Of a stretch of 16,044 nucleotides of DNA, positions 1-7,915 are shown one piece after another. The stretch is from JAMCRM01 sp041685075 (GTDB lineage Bacteria > Acidobacteriota > Terriglobia > Bryobacterales > Bryobacteraceae), in contig JAWLGN010000116.1 of NCBI GenBank assembly GCA_041685075.1, positions 1 through 16,044 of the forward strand, given 5' to 3'. Position 1 is the stretch's first letter. The number at the start of each line of letters is the position of its first letter. The notes under the pieces were generated by a model. The model worked only from the letters and a program-made list of their open reading frames with translations. It made no database searches and had not been told where the DNA came from. A program made the translations under genes and the position numbers.

Positions 1-3000
1 CTGCCCGCTGAGCAGGACTCGCCCGAAGAAGGGTCCCTGGTCCGGGTAAGGATCGGGGTAGTCGAGGTTCGGGCGGTTGAAGAGGTTGAAGCTCTCGGCG
101 CGGAACTCGAGCGTGGCGCCTTCGGTGAGCCGGAAGCGCTTGTGGAGGGCCAGATCGACGACGTGGCTGCCCGGTCCGATGATGATGTTGCGCCCGGCGT
201 TCCCGAAGCGGAAGAGCGGAGGCGCGGTGAAGGCGGCGGTGTTGAACCAGCGCTCGGGCGTGCGCTGGGAGGCGGGGAGCGCGACCTTCTGGCCGGGGAC
301 GATGTCGGGGCGGGTGAAGGTGCCGGCGTTGGCTGTGTCGGTGGAGACGTAGAGGGGGTCGTGCGGCCTGCCGTCCTGGAGGGTAACGACGCCGCTCATC
401 TGCCAGCCGCGGAGCAGGGGGCCCAGTCCGGCGGGCGCGGGCAGGGCGTAGACGAAGCCGGCGCTCACGCGGCGGCCGACGTGGAAGGCAGCCAGGGCAC
501 GCTCGCGGCGCAGGTCGCGCTCGTCCTGCGCTCCGCCGCTATCGAAGATCGTGGGGACGATGGTGGAGGCGTCGTCGATGGTCTTGGACCAGACGAAGCT
601 GGCCAGGAAGGTCAGGGACTTCTGAAAACGCTTCTCCGTTTTGAGCTGCAGGGAGTGATAGGACGAGTTGGCGAGGTGCTGGATCTGGAAGATAGGGCCG
701 AGGCTGGGGAAGGTGCGGTTGGCTTGCAGGTCGCCGGGGCGGGGATCGAGGTTCTCGCCGGTTTCGGTGTGGAGGGCGGTGTTGAAGCGCCGGGAGCGGC
801 CCAGGTGCACGCCCGTGCTGCCCACATATGCCGCTTCGAGCAGGACGCTCGCGGGCAACTCGTGCTGGAAACCGGCATTCCATTGCTGGACGTAGGGTGT
901 GGGCAGGTTGCGGTCCAGGCCGAAGTAGCTCGGGAAGCCTGTGCCGGCGGTCGAGGGAAAGCCGTCGCGGGTAGTGAGGACGGGCACGTCGAGGCCCGTG
1001 GTGGAGTTGAGTTCGTTGCGGATGCCGTTCAGTACCAGGTGGTAGCTTTCGAGCGCCATTTCAGGGCTGAAGTAGATGCCGTAGCCGGCGCGGAAGATGG
1101 TGTTGCCGTGCGGCGTGGAGAGCCAGGGGAGTCGCCAGGCGAGGCCCACCCGGGGGGAGAAGTTCAGGCGGTTGGGATCGTGCGCCCGCTCGATGTTGAC
1201 CAGACGCGGCGGCGCAGGCAGCGTGGAATAGTCGAGGTTGAGGAGACTGGAACGCGCCTCGGTGTAGGGCGAGAGATATTCGTAGCGCAGCCCTGCGGTG
1301 AGCGAGAGGGAGTTGGTGGCGCGCCAGTCGTGCTGCAGGAAGAAGCTGTAGCCCCGGCGGCGTAGATAGGCCTGGGAGTTGCCGACGGTGCGCTGGGTAG
1401 ACTGGGGATATCCGAGCAGGAAGTCGGCCAGGGCGTCGCCCACGCCGGCGCCGGCGCCATCGCCTGTGAAAGCGCCGCTATAGATGTAGCGGCCGCGAAC
1501 GTTATTGCTCTGCCGGTAGTTGAGCTGGAAGTGCATCCACTGGAAGCCTGCGCGGAAGGTGCTGCGTCCGCGCACCAGCGAAAGGTTTTCCGAGACGGCC
1601 CAGGTGTTGTCGCGCTGCACCTGCGGCCGGGTGGGATCGTCGGTGAGGGTGGAGAAGTTCGCCAGGAAGAAGAAGGGCAGGCCGAAGGTGAAGGGGTCGG
1701 AAGGCGGATCGAGGATGCCGAGCTCGCGCGCCACGTCTTTTTGGAAGGCGCTGAGGGGGATGTTGAACATCCGCAGGCGGGTGAAGGAAGCGCGCAGCTC
1801 ACTGTTCCAGGAGGGGCCGCCGCGCGTGTGGCCGACGACGGCCTGCTGCGCGCGAATCTTTTCCGAAGTGGGGCGGAGCGGGAAGCGCCCTGCTCCGCCG
1901 TGCTCTTCGTTGAGGGTGTACCGCACGAAGAGCAGTCCGCTATCGGGAAACTGGTGGTCGATGCGGCCGGTGACGAGGTCGTCGGTGTCGGTGCTGGGAG
2001 TCGTGTCGAGATAGTTGCGCTGAGGGTCGGGGCGGTTGGGCAGCGGCTCGTATTCGGTGAGAAAGCGGGTGGCAATGGGGTCGATGCGGTTGGCGGGGAT
2101 GACGTTTTCGGCGAAGGGAAGGCGGGCGCCGGAGGTAGAGAGGTTGAGGGGATCGTGGATCGTGTTGCGGCCGCGGAAGTCGCCCGCGCGGAGTTCCGGC
2201 GGCGGGACCAGTTGCACCTGCGAGCTGGCCGATTTGCCGCGCAAGCCTTCGTAGGAGGTGAAGAAGAAGGAGCGGCGCCAGGGCAGCGGGCCGCCGAGCG
2301 AACCGCCGAACTGGTTGCGGCGATAGAGCGAGCGGGGCAGGGCGGGGTCGTCGAAGTAGTTGCGGGCGTCGGTGGCTTCGTTGCGCAGGTATTCGAAGGC
2401 GCTGCCGTGGAAGGTGAGGCCGCCGGACTTGGTGACCACGTCGACGGCGCCGCCGCCCGATTGCGCGAAGGCCACCGGCGCGAGAGAACTCTGAATGCGG
2501 AACTCCTGGACGGACTCCATGGGCGGGGTGATGACGGTGGCGAAGGTGTTGGGGTCGGTGTTGTAGGCGCCGTCGAGCACGGCGGAGTTCATGGTGGAGC
2601 GCGCGCCATTGATGGGTGGGTTGACCGCCACCGCGCCGCGGGAGCCCTGCTGGATTTCGTTGTGGGCGTCGTGGACGAAGCCGCCGAGATGGCGGGGGAT
2701 GGCTCCGGGGCCGAGAGTGACTAGCGAAGCCACGCTGCGGTCGTCGAGCGGCAGCGCGGTGGAGGTGCGGGCGTCGAGGCGGTAGCTGATGGCGCTGCTC
2801 TCGGTGTCGGCCTGGGAGACGCGCTCCGTGATGGCCACCAGCTCGCGTGCCTCGCCAATGCGGAGGCTGAGGTCGAGCCGCGCGTGTTGGTTGACTTCGA
2901 CCTGGATTGAAGAGGCCACGCCGGTGCGGAAACCGGGCTTTTCGGCGCGGATGGTGTACGCGCCGGGCGTGAGGCCCGCGATTCTGTAGACGCCGTACGC

Positions 3001-3168
3001 GTCCGTAGCGGTGGAGCGGCTGAAACCCGTATTCTCGTGGGTGGCGGTGACCGCAACACCGGGCATGACGCCGCCGGATTCGTCGACGATTTGCCCGGAG
3101 ATGGCGCCGGAGGAGATCTGGCCCTCGACAAGCGGCGCCAGGGCAAGCAGTAGCAGTGCGATTCTCAT
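1..3168 (-). CDS. Oar-like TonB-dependent receptor, 3' end outside window
   Basis: Outer-membrane receptor of the large carboxypeptidase-regulatory-like (Oar-type) family that is abundant in Acidobacteriota; the substrate cannot be read from sequence. The minus frame is open from the ATG at 3168 to base 1 (1056 codons, no stop). Residues 1-16 form a signal peptide with a run of Leu. Residues about 20-100 are a carboxypeptidase-regulatory-like beta domain (SGQIVDESGG, then YRIAGLTPGAYTIRAE). A plug-like region follows to about residue 260. The family motif RNQFGGSLGGP is at about 284-294, followed by SFFFTSYEGLRG, then a long barrel. The last visible part has the typical C-terminal pattern AESFNLFNRPN and FFGRVLLSGQ, so probably only some 10-25 residues are missing. 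The start overlaps the stop of the upstream kinase gene (ATGA), with a GAGG Shine-Dalgarno inside that gene, which implies translational coupling. Family call is firm; ligand unknown. Confidence 0.9.
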   Translation of the reverse strand, partial: MRIALLLLALAPLVEGQISSGAISGQIVDESGGVMPGVAVTATHENTGFSRSTATDAYGVYRIAGLTPGAYTIRAEKPGFRTGVASSIQVEVNQHARLDLSLRIGEARELVAITERVSQADTESSAISYRLDARTSTALPLDDRSVASLVTLGPGAIPRHLGGFVHDAHNEIQQGSRGAVAVNPPINGARSTMNSAVLDGAYNTDPNTFATVITPPMESVQEFRIQSSLAPVAFAQSGGGAVDVVTKSGGLTFHGSAFEYLRNEATDARNYFDDPALPRSLYRRNQFGGSLGGPLPWRRSFFFTSYEGLRGKSASSQVQLVPPPELRAGDFRGRNTIHDPLNLSTSGARLPFAENVIPANRIDPIATRFLTEYEPLPNRPDPQRNYLDTTPSTDTDDLVTGRIDHQFPDSGLLFVRYTLNEEHGGAGRFPLRPTSEKIRAQQAVVGHTRGGPSWNSELRASFTRLRMFNIPLSAFQKDVARELGILDPPSDPFTFGLPFFFLANFSTLTDDPTRPQVQRDNTWAVSENLSLVRGRSTFRAGFQWMHFQLNYRQSNNVRGRYIYSGAFTGDGAGAGVGDALADFLLGYPQSTQRTVGNSQAYLRRRGYSFFLQHDWRATNSLSLTAGLRYEYLSPYTEARSSLLNLDYSTLPAPPRLVNIERAHDPNRLNFSPRVGLAWRLPWLSTPHGNTIFRAGYGIYFSPEMALESYHLVLNGIRNELNSTTGLDVPVLTTRDGFPSTAGTGFPSYFGLDRNLPTPYVQQWNAGFQHELPASVLLEAAYVGSTGVHLGRSRRFNTALHTETGENLDPRPGDLQANRTFPSLGPIFQIQHLANSSYHSLQLKTEKRFQKSLTFLASFVWSKTIDDASTIVPTIFDSGGAQDERDLRRERALAAFHVGRRVSAGFVYALPAPAGLGPLLRGWQMSGVVTLQDGRPHDPLYVSTDTANAGTFTRPDIVPGQKVALPASQRTPERWFNTAAFTAPPLFRFGNAGRNIIIGPGSHVVDLALHKRFRLTEGATLEFRAESFNLFNRPNLDYPDPYPDQGPFFGRVLLSGQ

Positions 3169-4160
3169 AATGAACCTCGAATGAGCGCTTCGAGCCGCTG
3201 GATGGCGGCGTCGAGGTCGCGATAGGTCAACTCGTGGCCGGGTGCGGACGAGATGCGGCGGATGGCCGCGAGGCGTTCTTCTCCACCGGGAATTTCGGGA
3301 GGCCACGGATTCCACAGGAGACGGCTGTAGACCTCTTCCGGCTGGAGAGGCATGAGGGTGGCGGCCTTACCCATCTCTTCCCGGCGGTCGAGGAAGACCA
3401 CGTGGTGGATTTCCGCTTCGCCGGAGGTGCGAATGGCGGGCAGCGCGGCGGTGAGCACCTCGACGGTGGGCTTGCCGTTGCCGCGGCGGCTGTGTTTCCG
3501 GCCGGCGAACTCCGGGAAGAGGCGGCCGGCGGTATCGCGGAAGCGGAAGACCCTGGGGTTGCCGAGCACCTTGCGGGCGGCGCTGCGGCGGACGATGAAG
3601 CTGGCATCGTCGGCGGTGTAGACCCAGCCGCGGCGCGCGCAGGCGTACGCAAGGGTTGTCTTGCCGGCGCCGGAAGCGCCCGCCAGCAGCACCCCGCGGC
3701 CGTCGAGGGCGATGCAGGCGGCATGCACCGCCACCAGGTGGCGGGTGTCGAGCAGAGAGTAGACCGCCGCTTCGAGAAAGTGATAGCGCAGGAACTCCGG
3801 GTTCCGGGCGACGGTTTCGGTGACCCAGATGGAGGCCGCGCCGTCGGCGAGATCACAGGCGAGATGGTTCTCGACGTCGGAGATGGAAGTGAGGAGATGG
3901 CGGCGGGCCCGCACGGTGGGGAACGGCGGGAGGCCGGCGCCGGCTCCGGCGACCAGGCAGGCGACCTCGATGGGTGGTTCCTCGAAGCGTCGCGGCATGT
4001 CGCCCCAGATCTCTTCGGCGGCGCTGAGCACGGCGCCCGAGTTGGTGCTCAGCCGCATCGGGAAGCCGTGCGGATAGAACTCCCTCCGGCAGGGCAGCGG
4101 AACCGCGCAGCGCAGCGGATCCTCGGGTTCGGTAGCGGTCCTCGGCCTGTTCGCGTTCAT
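3165..4160 (-). CDS. HprK-like P-loop serine kinase family protein
   Basis: A 331-residue protein resembling HPr kinase/phosphorylase-related proteins. Walker A GASGAGKTT is at 161-169, preceded by the strand VHAACIALDGRGVLLA (about 145-160) and followed by ARRGWVYTADDAS (175-187), the counterpart of the RGHRLVADD segment in true HprK. The N-terminus (REFYPHGFPMRLSTNS, about 27-41) looks conserved, which favours the ATG at 4160 over the internal Met35, though the Shine-Dalgarno is weak. It lacks the usual N-terminal HprK domain and no HPr gene is nearby, so the phosphoryl acceptor is unknown. HprK-related kinases of unknown function occur beside exopolysaccharide and exosortase clusters in other bacteria. 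Here the gene is the first of a two-gene unit with the TonB-dependent receptor and is divergent from the exopolysaccharide operon. Probably cytoplasmic. ATP/GTP binding is well supported; kinase activity is inferred. Confidence 0.75.
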   Translation of the reverse strand: MNANRPRTATEPEDPLRCAVPLPCRREFYPHGFPMRLSTNSGAVLSAAEEIWGDMPRRFEEPPIEVACLVAGAGAGLPPFPTVRARRHLLTSISDVENHLACDLADGAASIWVTETVARNPEFLRYHFLEAAVYSLLDTRHLVAVHAACIALDGRGVLLAGASGAGKTTLAYACARRGWVYTADDASFIVRRSAARKVLGNPRVFRFRDTAGRLFPEFAGRKHSRRGNGKPTVEVLTAALPAIRTSGEAEIHHVVFLDRREEMGKAATLMPLQPEEVYSRLLWNPWPPEIPGGEERLAAIRRISSAPGHELTYRDLDAAIQRLEALIRGSL

Positions 4161-4324
4161 TCAGCCCGAGAGTACCGGGGCGGCCCGCGCGCGTCATCAC
4201 CGATATGTAAATAACTTGTAAAAGGGCCGGCGCAACGGCGTTGTAAAAGTTCTGTTATTTCACGGTGCGGCAAGTTGCGTGTAAGAACAACCGCCGTACA
4301 CTTACATCAGAACGGAAGGGCGCC
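4161..4324. promoter_or_regulatory. Divergent control region, kinase/receptor unit versus EPS operon
   Basis: The 164 bases between divergent starts are clearly more AT-rich than the flanking genes. They hold TGTAA pentamers at 4206-4210, 4217-4221, 4242-4246 and 4280-4284 and the reverse form TTACA at 4302-4306. The first two are in tandem with an 11-bp offset (TGTAA-N6-TGTAA). The nonamer TTGTAAAAG occurs twice (4216-4224, 4241-4249), enclosed by a perfect 7-bp inverted repeat AAATAAC/GTTATTT (4209-4215, 4254-4260). CAACGgCGTTG (4233-4243) is a small dyad. TGTAAG (4280-4285) and CTTACA (4301-4306) form a further inverted pair. A weak sigma-70-like pair, TTGCGT (4275-4280) with a 16-bp spacer and TACACT (4297-4302), could drive the EPS operon. 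The repeats are directly visible; the promoter is a guess. Confidence 0.55.
4209..4260. repeat. Nested direct and inverted repeats upstream of EPS operon
   Basis: A perfect inverted repeat AAATAAC (4209-4215) and GTTATTT (4254-4260) encloses two exact copies of TTGTAAAAG (4216-4224 and 4241-4249, 25 bp apart). The dyad CAACGgCGTTG (4233-4243) lies between and partly under the second copy. The arrangement suggests an operator for a dimeric or tandem-binding regulator. It has no U-tract and the stem would be interrupted, so it is not a terminator. Confidence 0.5.
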
Positions 4325-5485
4325 ATGGATAGATATCCTATGCGAACGGCCATTGTACATTACTGGCTGCTGACGATGCGGGGCGGAGAGCAGGTGCTGG
4401 AGGCGATCTGCCGGCTGATTCCGGATGCCGATATCTACACGTTGTTCTACGACCCGGAGCGTGTATCGCCGCTGATTCGCTCGCGGGTGGTGAAGGCATC
4501 GTTTCTGAATCCGCTGCGCCGTTACTATCGCTCGCTGCTGCCGCTGTTCCCATTGGCGCTCGAGAGCTTCGACCTGCGGGGCTACGATCTGCTGATCACG
4601 AGCGAGTCGGGACCGGCCAAGGGGGTGCTGGCGTCTTCGGGGACGCGGCACGTGTGCTACTGCCATTCGCCCATGCGGTACTTATGGGAGTTATATCCTT
4701 CCTATCTGCACGACTGGACACATAGCACGTGGAAGCGGGCGGCGCTGGCGGCGTTGGCCTGCCCGCTACGGATGTGGGACTACAGCGCCGCGGCGCGGGT
4801 GGACGAGTTTGTAGCGAATAGCCGGAACGTGCAGCGGCGGATCTGGAAGACTTACCGGCGGGCTTCGGAGGTGATCTATCCTCCGGTGGCGGTGGAGCAG
4901 TGCTGCTGGAAGCCGCCGGCGGATCACTACCTGGTGGTTTCTGAGCTGGTGGCGTATAAGCGGGTGGCCGACGCGGTGCGCTTCTTCTCGCGCAGCGGGC
5001 GGCGGCTGAAGGTGGTGGGGGAGGGTCCGGAGTACAGGGCGTTGAAGCGGATGGCGGGCCGGAACGTGGAGTTCTGCGGGCGGGTTTCCACCGAGGAACT
5101 GCGGGCGCTGTACAGCCGGTGCCGGGCGCTGCTGATGCCGGGAGAGGAAGACTTCGGCATGGTGGCGGTGGAGGCGATGGCCAGCGGGAAGGCCGTGATC
5201 GCCCTGGGCAGGGGCGGGGTGCTGGAGAGCGTGCCGCCGGGCGATACGGTGGGCGGGATCTTTTACGAGGAGCCGGGCGAGGAGGGGTTGGGAGAGGCGG
5301 TGGCCCGGTTTGAGCGGGCGGAGACGCTGGTGCAGCCGGCCAGGCTGCAATCGTGGGCCGCCCGGTTTTCCGAGAAGCGTTTCGGAGAGAGGATGCGGAA
5401 GGTGATCGGGCTGGAGGCCGTGGAGCCGGAGCAGCCCGAGGCGGCCATTCGCATGCCCGTGCAGGCCATGGGAGAGGCAAGGTGA
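4325..5485 (+). CDS. GT4-family glycosyltransferase (WbaZ-like), first EPS gene
   Basis: A 386-residue cytosolic or membrane-associated retaining glycosyltransferase that would add a sugar, possibly mannose, to the lipid-linked EPS repeat unit. Visible features: RTAIVHYWLLTMRGGEQVLE at the start (7-26), YCHSPMRYLW (112-121, characteristic of WbaZ-like GT4 enzymes), FVANSRNVQRRI (162-173), nucleotide-sugar-site segment VVSELVAYKR (204-213), and the EX7E motif GEEDFGMVAVE with Glu275 and Glu283. The ATG at 4325 is chosen because GGAAGG lies 5 bases upstream (4314-4319). An in-frame GTG at 4265 would place the inverted repeat at 4280-4306 inside the coding region and add non-conserved residues. 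It is the first gene of the plus-strand operon and its stop overlaps the GTG of the export gene by 4 bp. The sugar donor is not determinable here. Confidence 0.88.
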   Translation: MDRYPMRTAIVHYWLLTMRGGEQVLEAICRLIPDADIYTLFYDPERVSPLIRSRVVKASFLNPLRRYYRSLLPLFPLALESFDLRGYDLLITSESGPAKGVLASSGTRHVCYCHSPMRYLWELYPSYLHDWTHSTWKRAALAALACPLRMWDYSAAARVDEFVANSRNVQRRIWKTYRRASEVIYPPVAVEQCCWKPPADHYLVVSELVAYKRVADAVRFFSRSGRRLKVVGEGPEYRALKRMAGRNVEFCGRVSTEELRALYSRCRALLMPGEEDFGMVAVEAMASGKAVIALGRGGVLESVPPGDTVGGIFYEEPGEEGLGEAVARFERAETLVQPARLQSWAARFSEKRFGERMRKVIGLEAVEPEQPEAAIRMPVQAMGEAR

Positions 5486-7911
5486 GCTGGAAACACTGGA
5501 TCAGGATCGCCGCCGCTCTCGCCTGGTTGGGGGCGGCGGCCGGTGCGGAAGATCGAGATTGCGGGTTGCCCGGCAGCGCGGAGGATCCGTTTTGCAGGGC
5601 GCAGGCGTTGACGGAACCGGAGCGGCTCGAGGCGTTCGGCTCGCGCATTCCGGTGATTCGCGATGGTGAAGCGCCGCGGAGCCGGCGCGCAGAGGAGCGG
5701 CGCTTCGAGGGCCGCGGCGATGAGCTGGCGCGGCGGGAGAGGCTGCCACCGCCGCCGAGCGAGTTCCAGCGCTTTGTCGAGCAGGCCACGGGAAAGCGGC
5801 TGCCGATCTTCGGGGCCGAGTTATTCGAGGACGTGCCCAGCACCTTCGCACCGGTAGAGGGCATTCCAGTAACGCCCGATTACGCGGTGGGGCCGGGCGA
5901 TCAACTCCTGTTTCGGGGGTGGGGACAGATCGATCTGCGGGTCTCCCCGGTGGTGGACAGAAACGGCGCTATCTACATCCCGCAAGTAGGGGAAGTCCGG
6001 GTGGCGGGTATGACCTTTGCGGAGGCGCAGGCGGCCATCCGGAACGCCATTGCGCGCGTGTATCACAACTTCGATCTGAGCGTGGCGATGGGGCAGTTGC
6101 GGTCGATTCAGGTCTACGTGATGGGGCATGCGCGGAGGCCGGGCGTCTACACGGTGAGTTCGCTGGCAACCCTGGTGAATGCGCTGTTTGCTTCCGGCGG
6201 TCCGGCGCCGTCGGGATCGATGCGCAGGATCGGGTTGCGGCGCGGCGGGAAGACCATCGGGGAGTTCGATCTCTACAACTTACTGGTGCGGGGAGACCGG
6301 ACGGGCGATAGCGCTCTGCTGCCGGGGGACGTGATCTACATTCCGCCGGTGGGGCCGCAGGTGGCTTTGATCGGCAGCTTGAACACGCCGGCGATCTACG
6401 AAGTCCGGCCCGGCGCCACGTTGGAGGATGCGCTGCGGCTGGCAGGCGGGCTGACGCCGGTGGCCGCGAAGCAGAGCGTATTCATCGAGCGCATTGAAGA
6501 TTCCGCGCGGCGGGTGATGCGGGCGACGCTCGAGGACCCGGGCAACACGCCTTTAGAGAACGGCGACATCGTCAACATCCTGCCGATTGTTCCGAAGTTC
6601 GAAAACGCCGTGACGCTGCGGGGCAACGTGGCGGACCCTGTGCGGGTGCCGTGGCGCCCGGGGATGCGGATCCGCGACTTGATTCCCGACGCGCGGGTGC
6701 TGCTGGGGCGCGATTACTGGCTGGCCAGGAACCGGCTGGCGCCCCGGGAGCGGCGGCAGGAGAACTTCGAGGCGGAGCCGCCCGCTGGCAGGAGCGAGTC
6801 CGAGGACGCCTCCGAGGTGAAGCTGGCGAGCCTGGTCTATCCGGGGCGGACGCCGGTTGTGCCGCCGCAGGCGCGCGCGGCGCCGCGGGCCATCGGAGCC
6901 GCGCTGGAGCCGGAGGAGGAACCGGCGGCGAAGAACCGGCCGGAACGCAGCCCGCTCGAAATCAACTGGAGCTACGCGGTGGTCGAGCGGCTGAACCCGC
7001 TGGACCTGAGGACGAAGCTGGTGCCGTTTCGGCTGGGCAAAGCGGTGCTCGAAGGCGACGAGGCGGAAAACCTGCCGCTCGAACCGGGGGACGTGGTGAC
7101 GGTGTTTTCCACCTCGGATATGAAGGTGCCGCAACGTTTACAGACCAGGTATGTGCGGCTGGAGGGCGAGTTCGAATCGGCCGGAGTGTATAGCGTGCAG
7201 CCCGGGCAGACGCTGCGCGAGCTGGTAAAGCGCGCCGGCGGGTTGACGGCGCAGGCATACCTGTATGGATCGGAGTTTATACGGGAGTCGAGCCGGATCG
7301 ATCAGCAGCAGCGGCTGGACGACCTGGTGAACTCGCTGGAGCGGCAGGTAGCGGCGTCGTCGGCCAATGTCTTCGGATCCATCGTTTCGCCGGAGACGAC
7401 TACGGCTGCGGTGCACCAGGTGAGCGGGCAGAGGGAACTGGTGGAGAAGCTGCGCCGCATCCGGGCCACGGGGCGCATCGTGCTGGGACTGGACCCCCAC
7501 GCTTCCGGAGTGGAGAGCCTGCCGGATCTGCCGCTCGAGGATGGGGACGTGTTCACGGTGCCGAGTTCGCCGTCCTTCGTGAGCGTCGTGGGGAGCGTCT
7601 ACAACGGCACGTCGTTCCTTTACGAGGAGGGCAAGCCGGTGGGGTATTACCTGCGGAAGGCCGGAGGGCCGACGCGGTCGGCAGACCGGCGCTCGGTCTT
7701 TCTGATCCGGGCGGATGGGTCGGTGATCGGGAAGTCCTGGGCGGGGGAGTTGTTCGGCCGCGGGCTGGAGAGCCTGCCGATGTTTCCCGGGGACACGCTA
7801 GTCGTGCCCGACGCCATCAACAAGACGACGTTCTTGAAGGGGCTGCAGGACTGGTCGATGGTGTTTGCGCAGTTCGGGTTGGGCGCCGCCGCCGTGAACG
7901 TCTTGCGGTGA
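5482..7911 (+). CDS. Multi-SLBB polysaccharide export protein (Wza-like)
   Basis: An 809-residue export protein, about twice the length of E. coli Wza (near 380), that would form the outer-membrane/periplasmic channel for the polymer. Order: signal peptide (1-22, no lipobox; the first Cys is residue 27), a charged linker, Poly_export domain at about 131-205 (YAVGPGDQLLFRGWG at 134-148, IYIPQVGEV at 164-172), then repeated SLBB domains at about 208-288, 293-367, 373-541 (split by an acidic Pro-rich insert near 410-490), 555-692 (split by a helical insert near 601-665) and 699-776. Each ends in a PGD or NGD/DGD + hydrophobic motif (PGDVIYIP, NGDIVNILP, PGDVVTVF, DGDVFTVP, PGDTLVVP). The C-terminal helix (about 782-805) may be the membrane-spanning one. 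The GTG start at 5482 is set by GGAGAGG (5472-5478 region) and the signal peptide; the frame is open further upstream but reads through the glycosyltransferase gene. Confidence 0.9.
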   Translation: MSWKHWIRIAAALAWLGAAAGAEDRDCGLPGSAEDPFCRAQALTEPERLEAFGSRIPVIRDGEAPRSRRAEERRFEGRGDELARRERLPPPPSEFQRFVEQATGKRLPIFGAELFEDVPSTFAPVEGIPVTPDYAVGPGDQLLFRGWGQIDLRVSPVVDRNGAIYIPQVGEVRVAGMTFAEAQAAIRNAIARVYHNFDLSVAMGQLRSIQVYVMGHARRPGVYTVSSLATLVNALFASGGPAPSGSMRRIGLRRGGKTIGEFDLYNLLVRGDRTGDSALLPGDVIYIPPVGPQVALIGSLNTPAIYEVRPGATLEDALRLAGGLTPVAAKQSVFIERIEDSARRVMRATLEDPGNTPLENGDIVNILPIVPKFENAVTLRGNVADPVRVPWRPGMRIRDLIPDARVLLGRDYWLARNRLAPRERRQENFEAEPPAGRSESEDASEVKLASLVYPGRTPVVPPQARAAPRAIGAALEPEEEPAAKNRPERSPLEINWSYAVVERLNPLDLRTKLVPFRLGKAVLEGDEAENLPLEPGDVVTVFSTSDMKVPQRLQTRYVRLEGEFESAGVYSVQPGQTLRELVKRAGGLTAQAYLYGSEFIRESSRIDQQQRLDDLVNSLERQVAASSANVFGSIVSPETTTAAVHQVSGQRELVEKLRRIRATGRIVLGLDPHASGVESLPDLPLEDGDVFTVPSSPSFVSVVGSVYNGTSFLYEEGKPVGYYLRKAGGPTRSADRRSVFLIRADGSVIGKSWAGELFGRGLESLPMFPGDTLVVPDAINKTTFLKGLQDWSMVFAQFGLGAAAVNVLR

Positions 7912-7915
7912 GAGT

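Noticed and set aside
142..2724. Long plus-strand open frames (142-1365, 1531-2724) opposite the receptor gene
   Set aside because: They are Gly/Ala/Val/Glu-rich mirror frames aligned codon-for-codon with the receptor gene on the minus strand, which has clear family motifs; high GC keeps the opposite frame open.
4262..4279. Sigma-54-like GG...GC promoter in ACGGTGCGGCAAGTTGC
   Set aside because: The spacing between GG and GC is 11 bases rather than the required 10, and no enhancer-binding protein gene is nearby.
4265..4324. GTG at 4265 as the start of the first EPS glycosyltransferase
   Set aside because: No ribosome site there, the added 20 residues are not family-like, and GGAAGG sits 5 bases before ATG 4325.
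4200..4324. c-di-GMP (GEMM) riboswitch in the EPS leader
   Set aside because: The conserved GEMM core sequences are not present and the likely leader is too short.
4596..5864. 422-codon minus-strand open frame
   Set aside because: Its product is Pro/Ser/Ala/Arg low complexity and lies antisense to the glycosyltransferase and export genes, both well supported.
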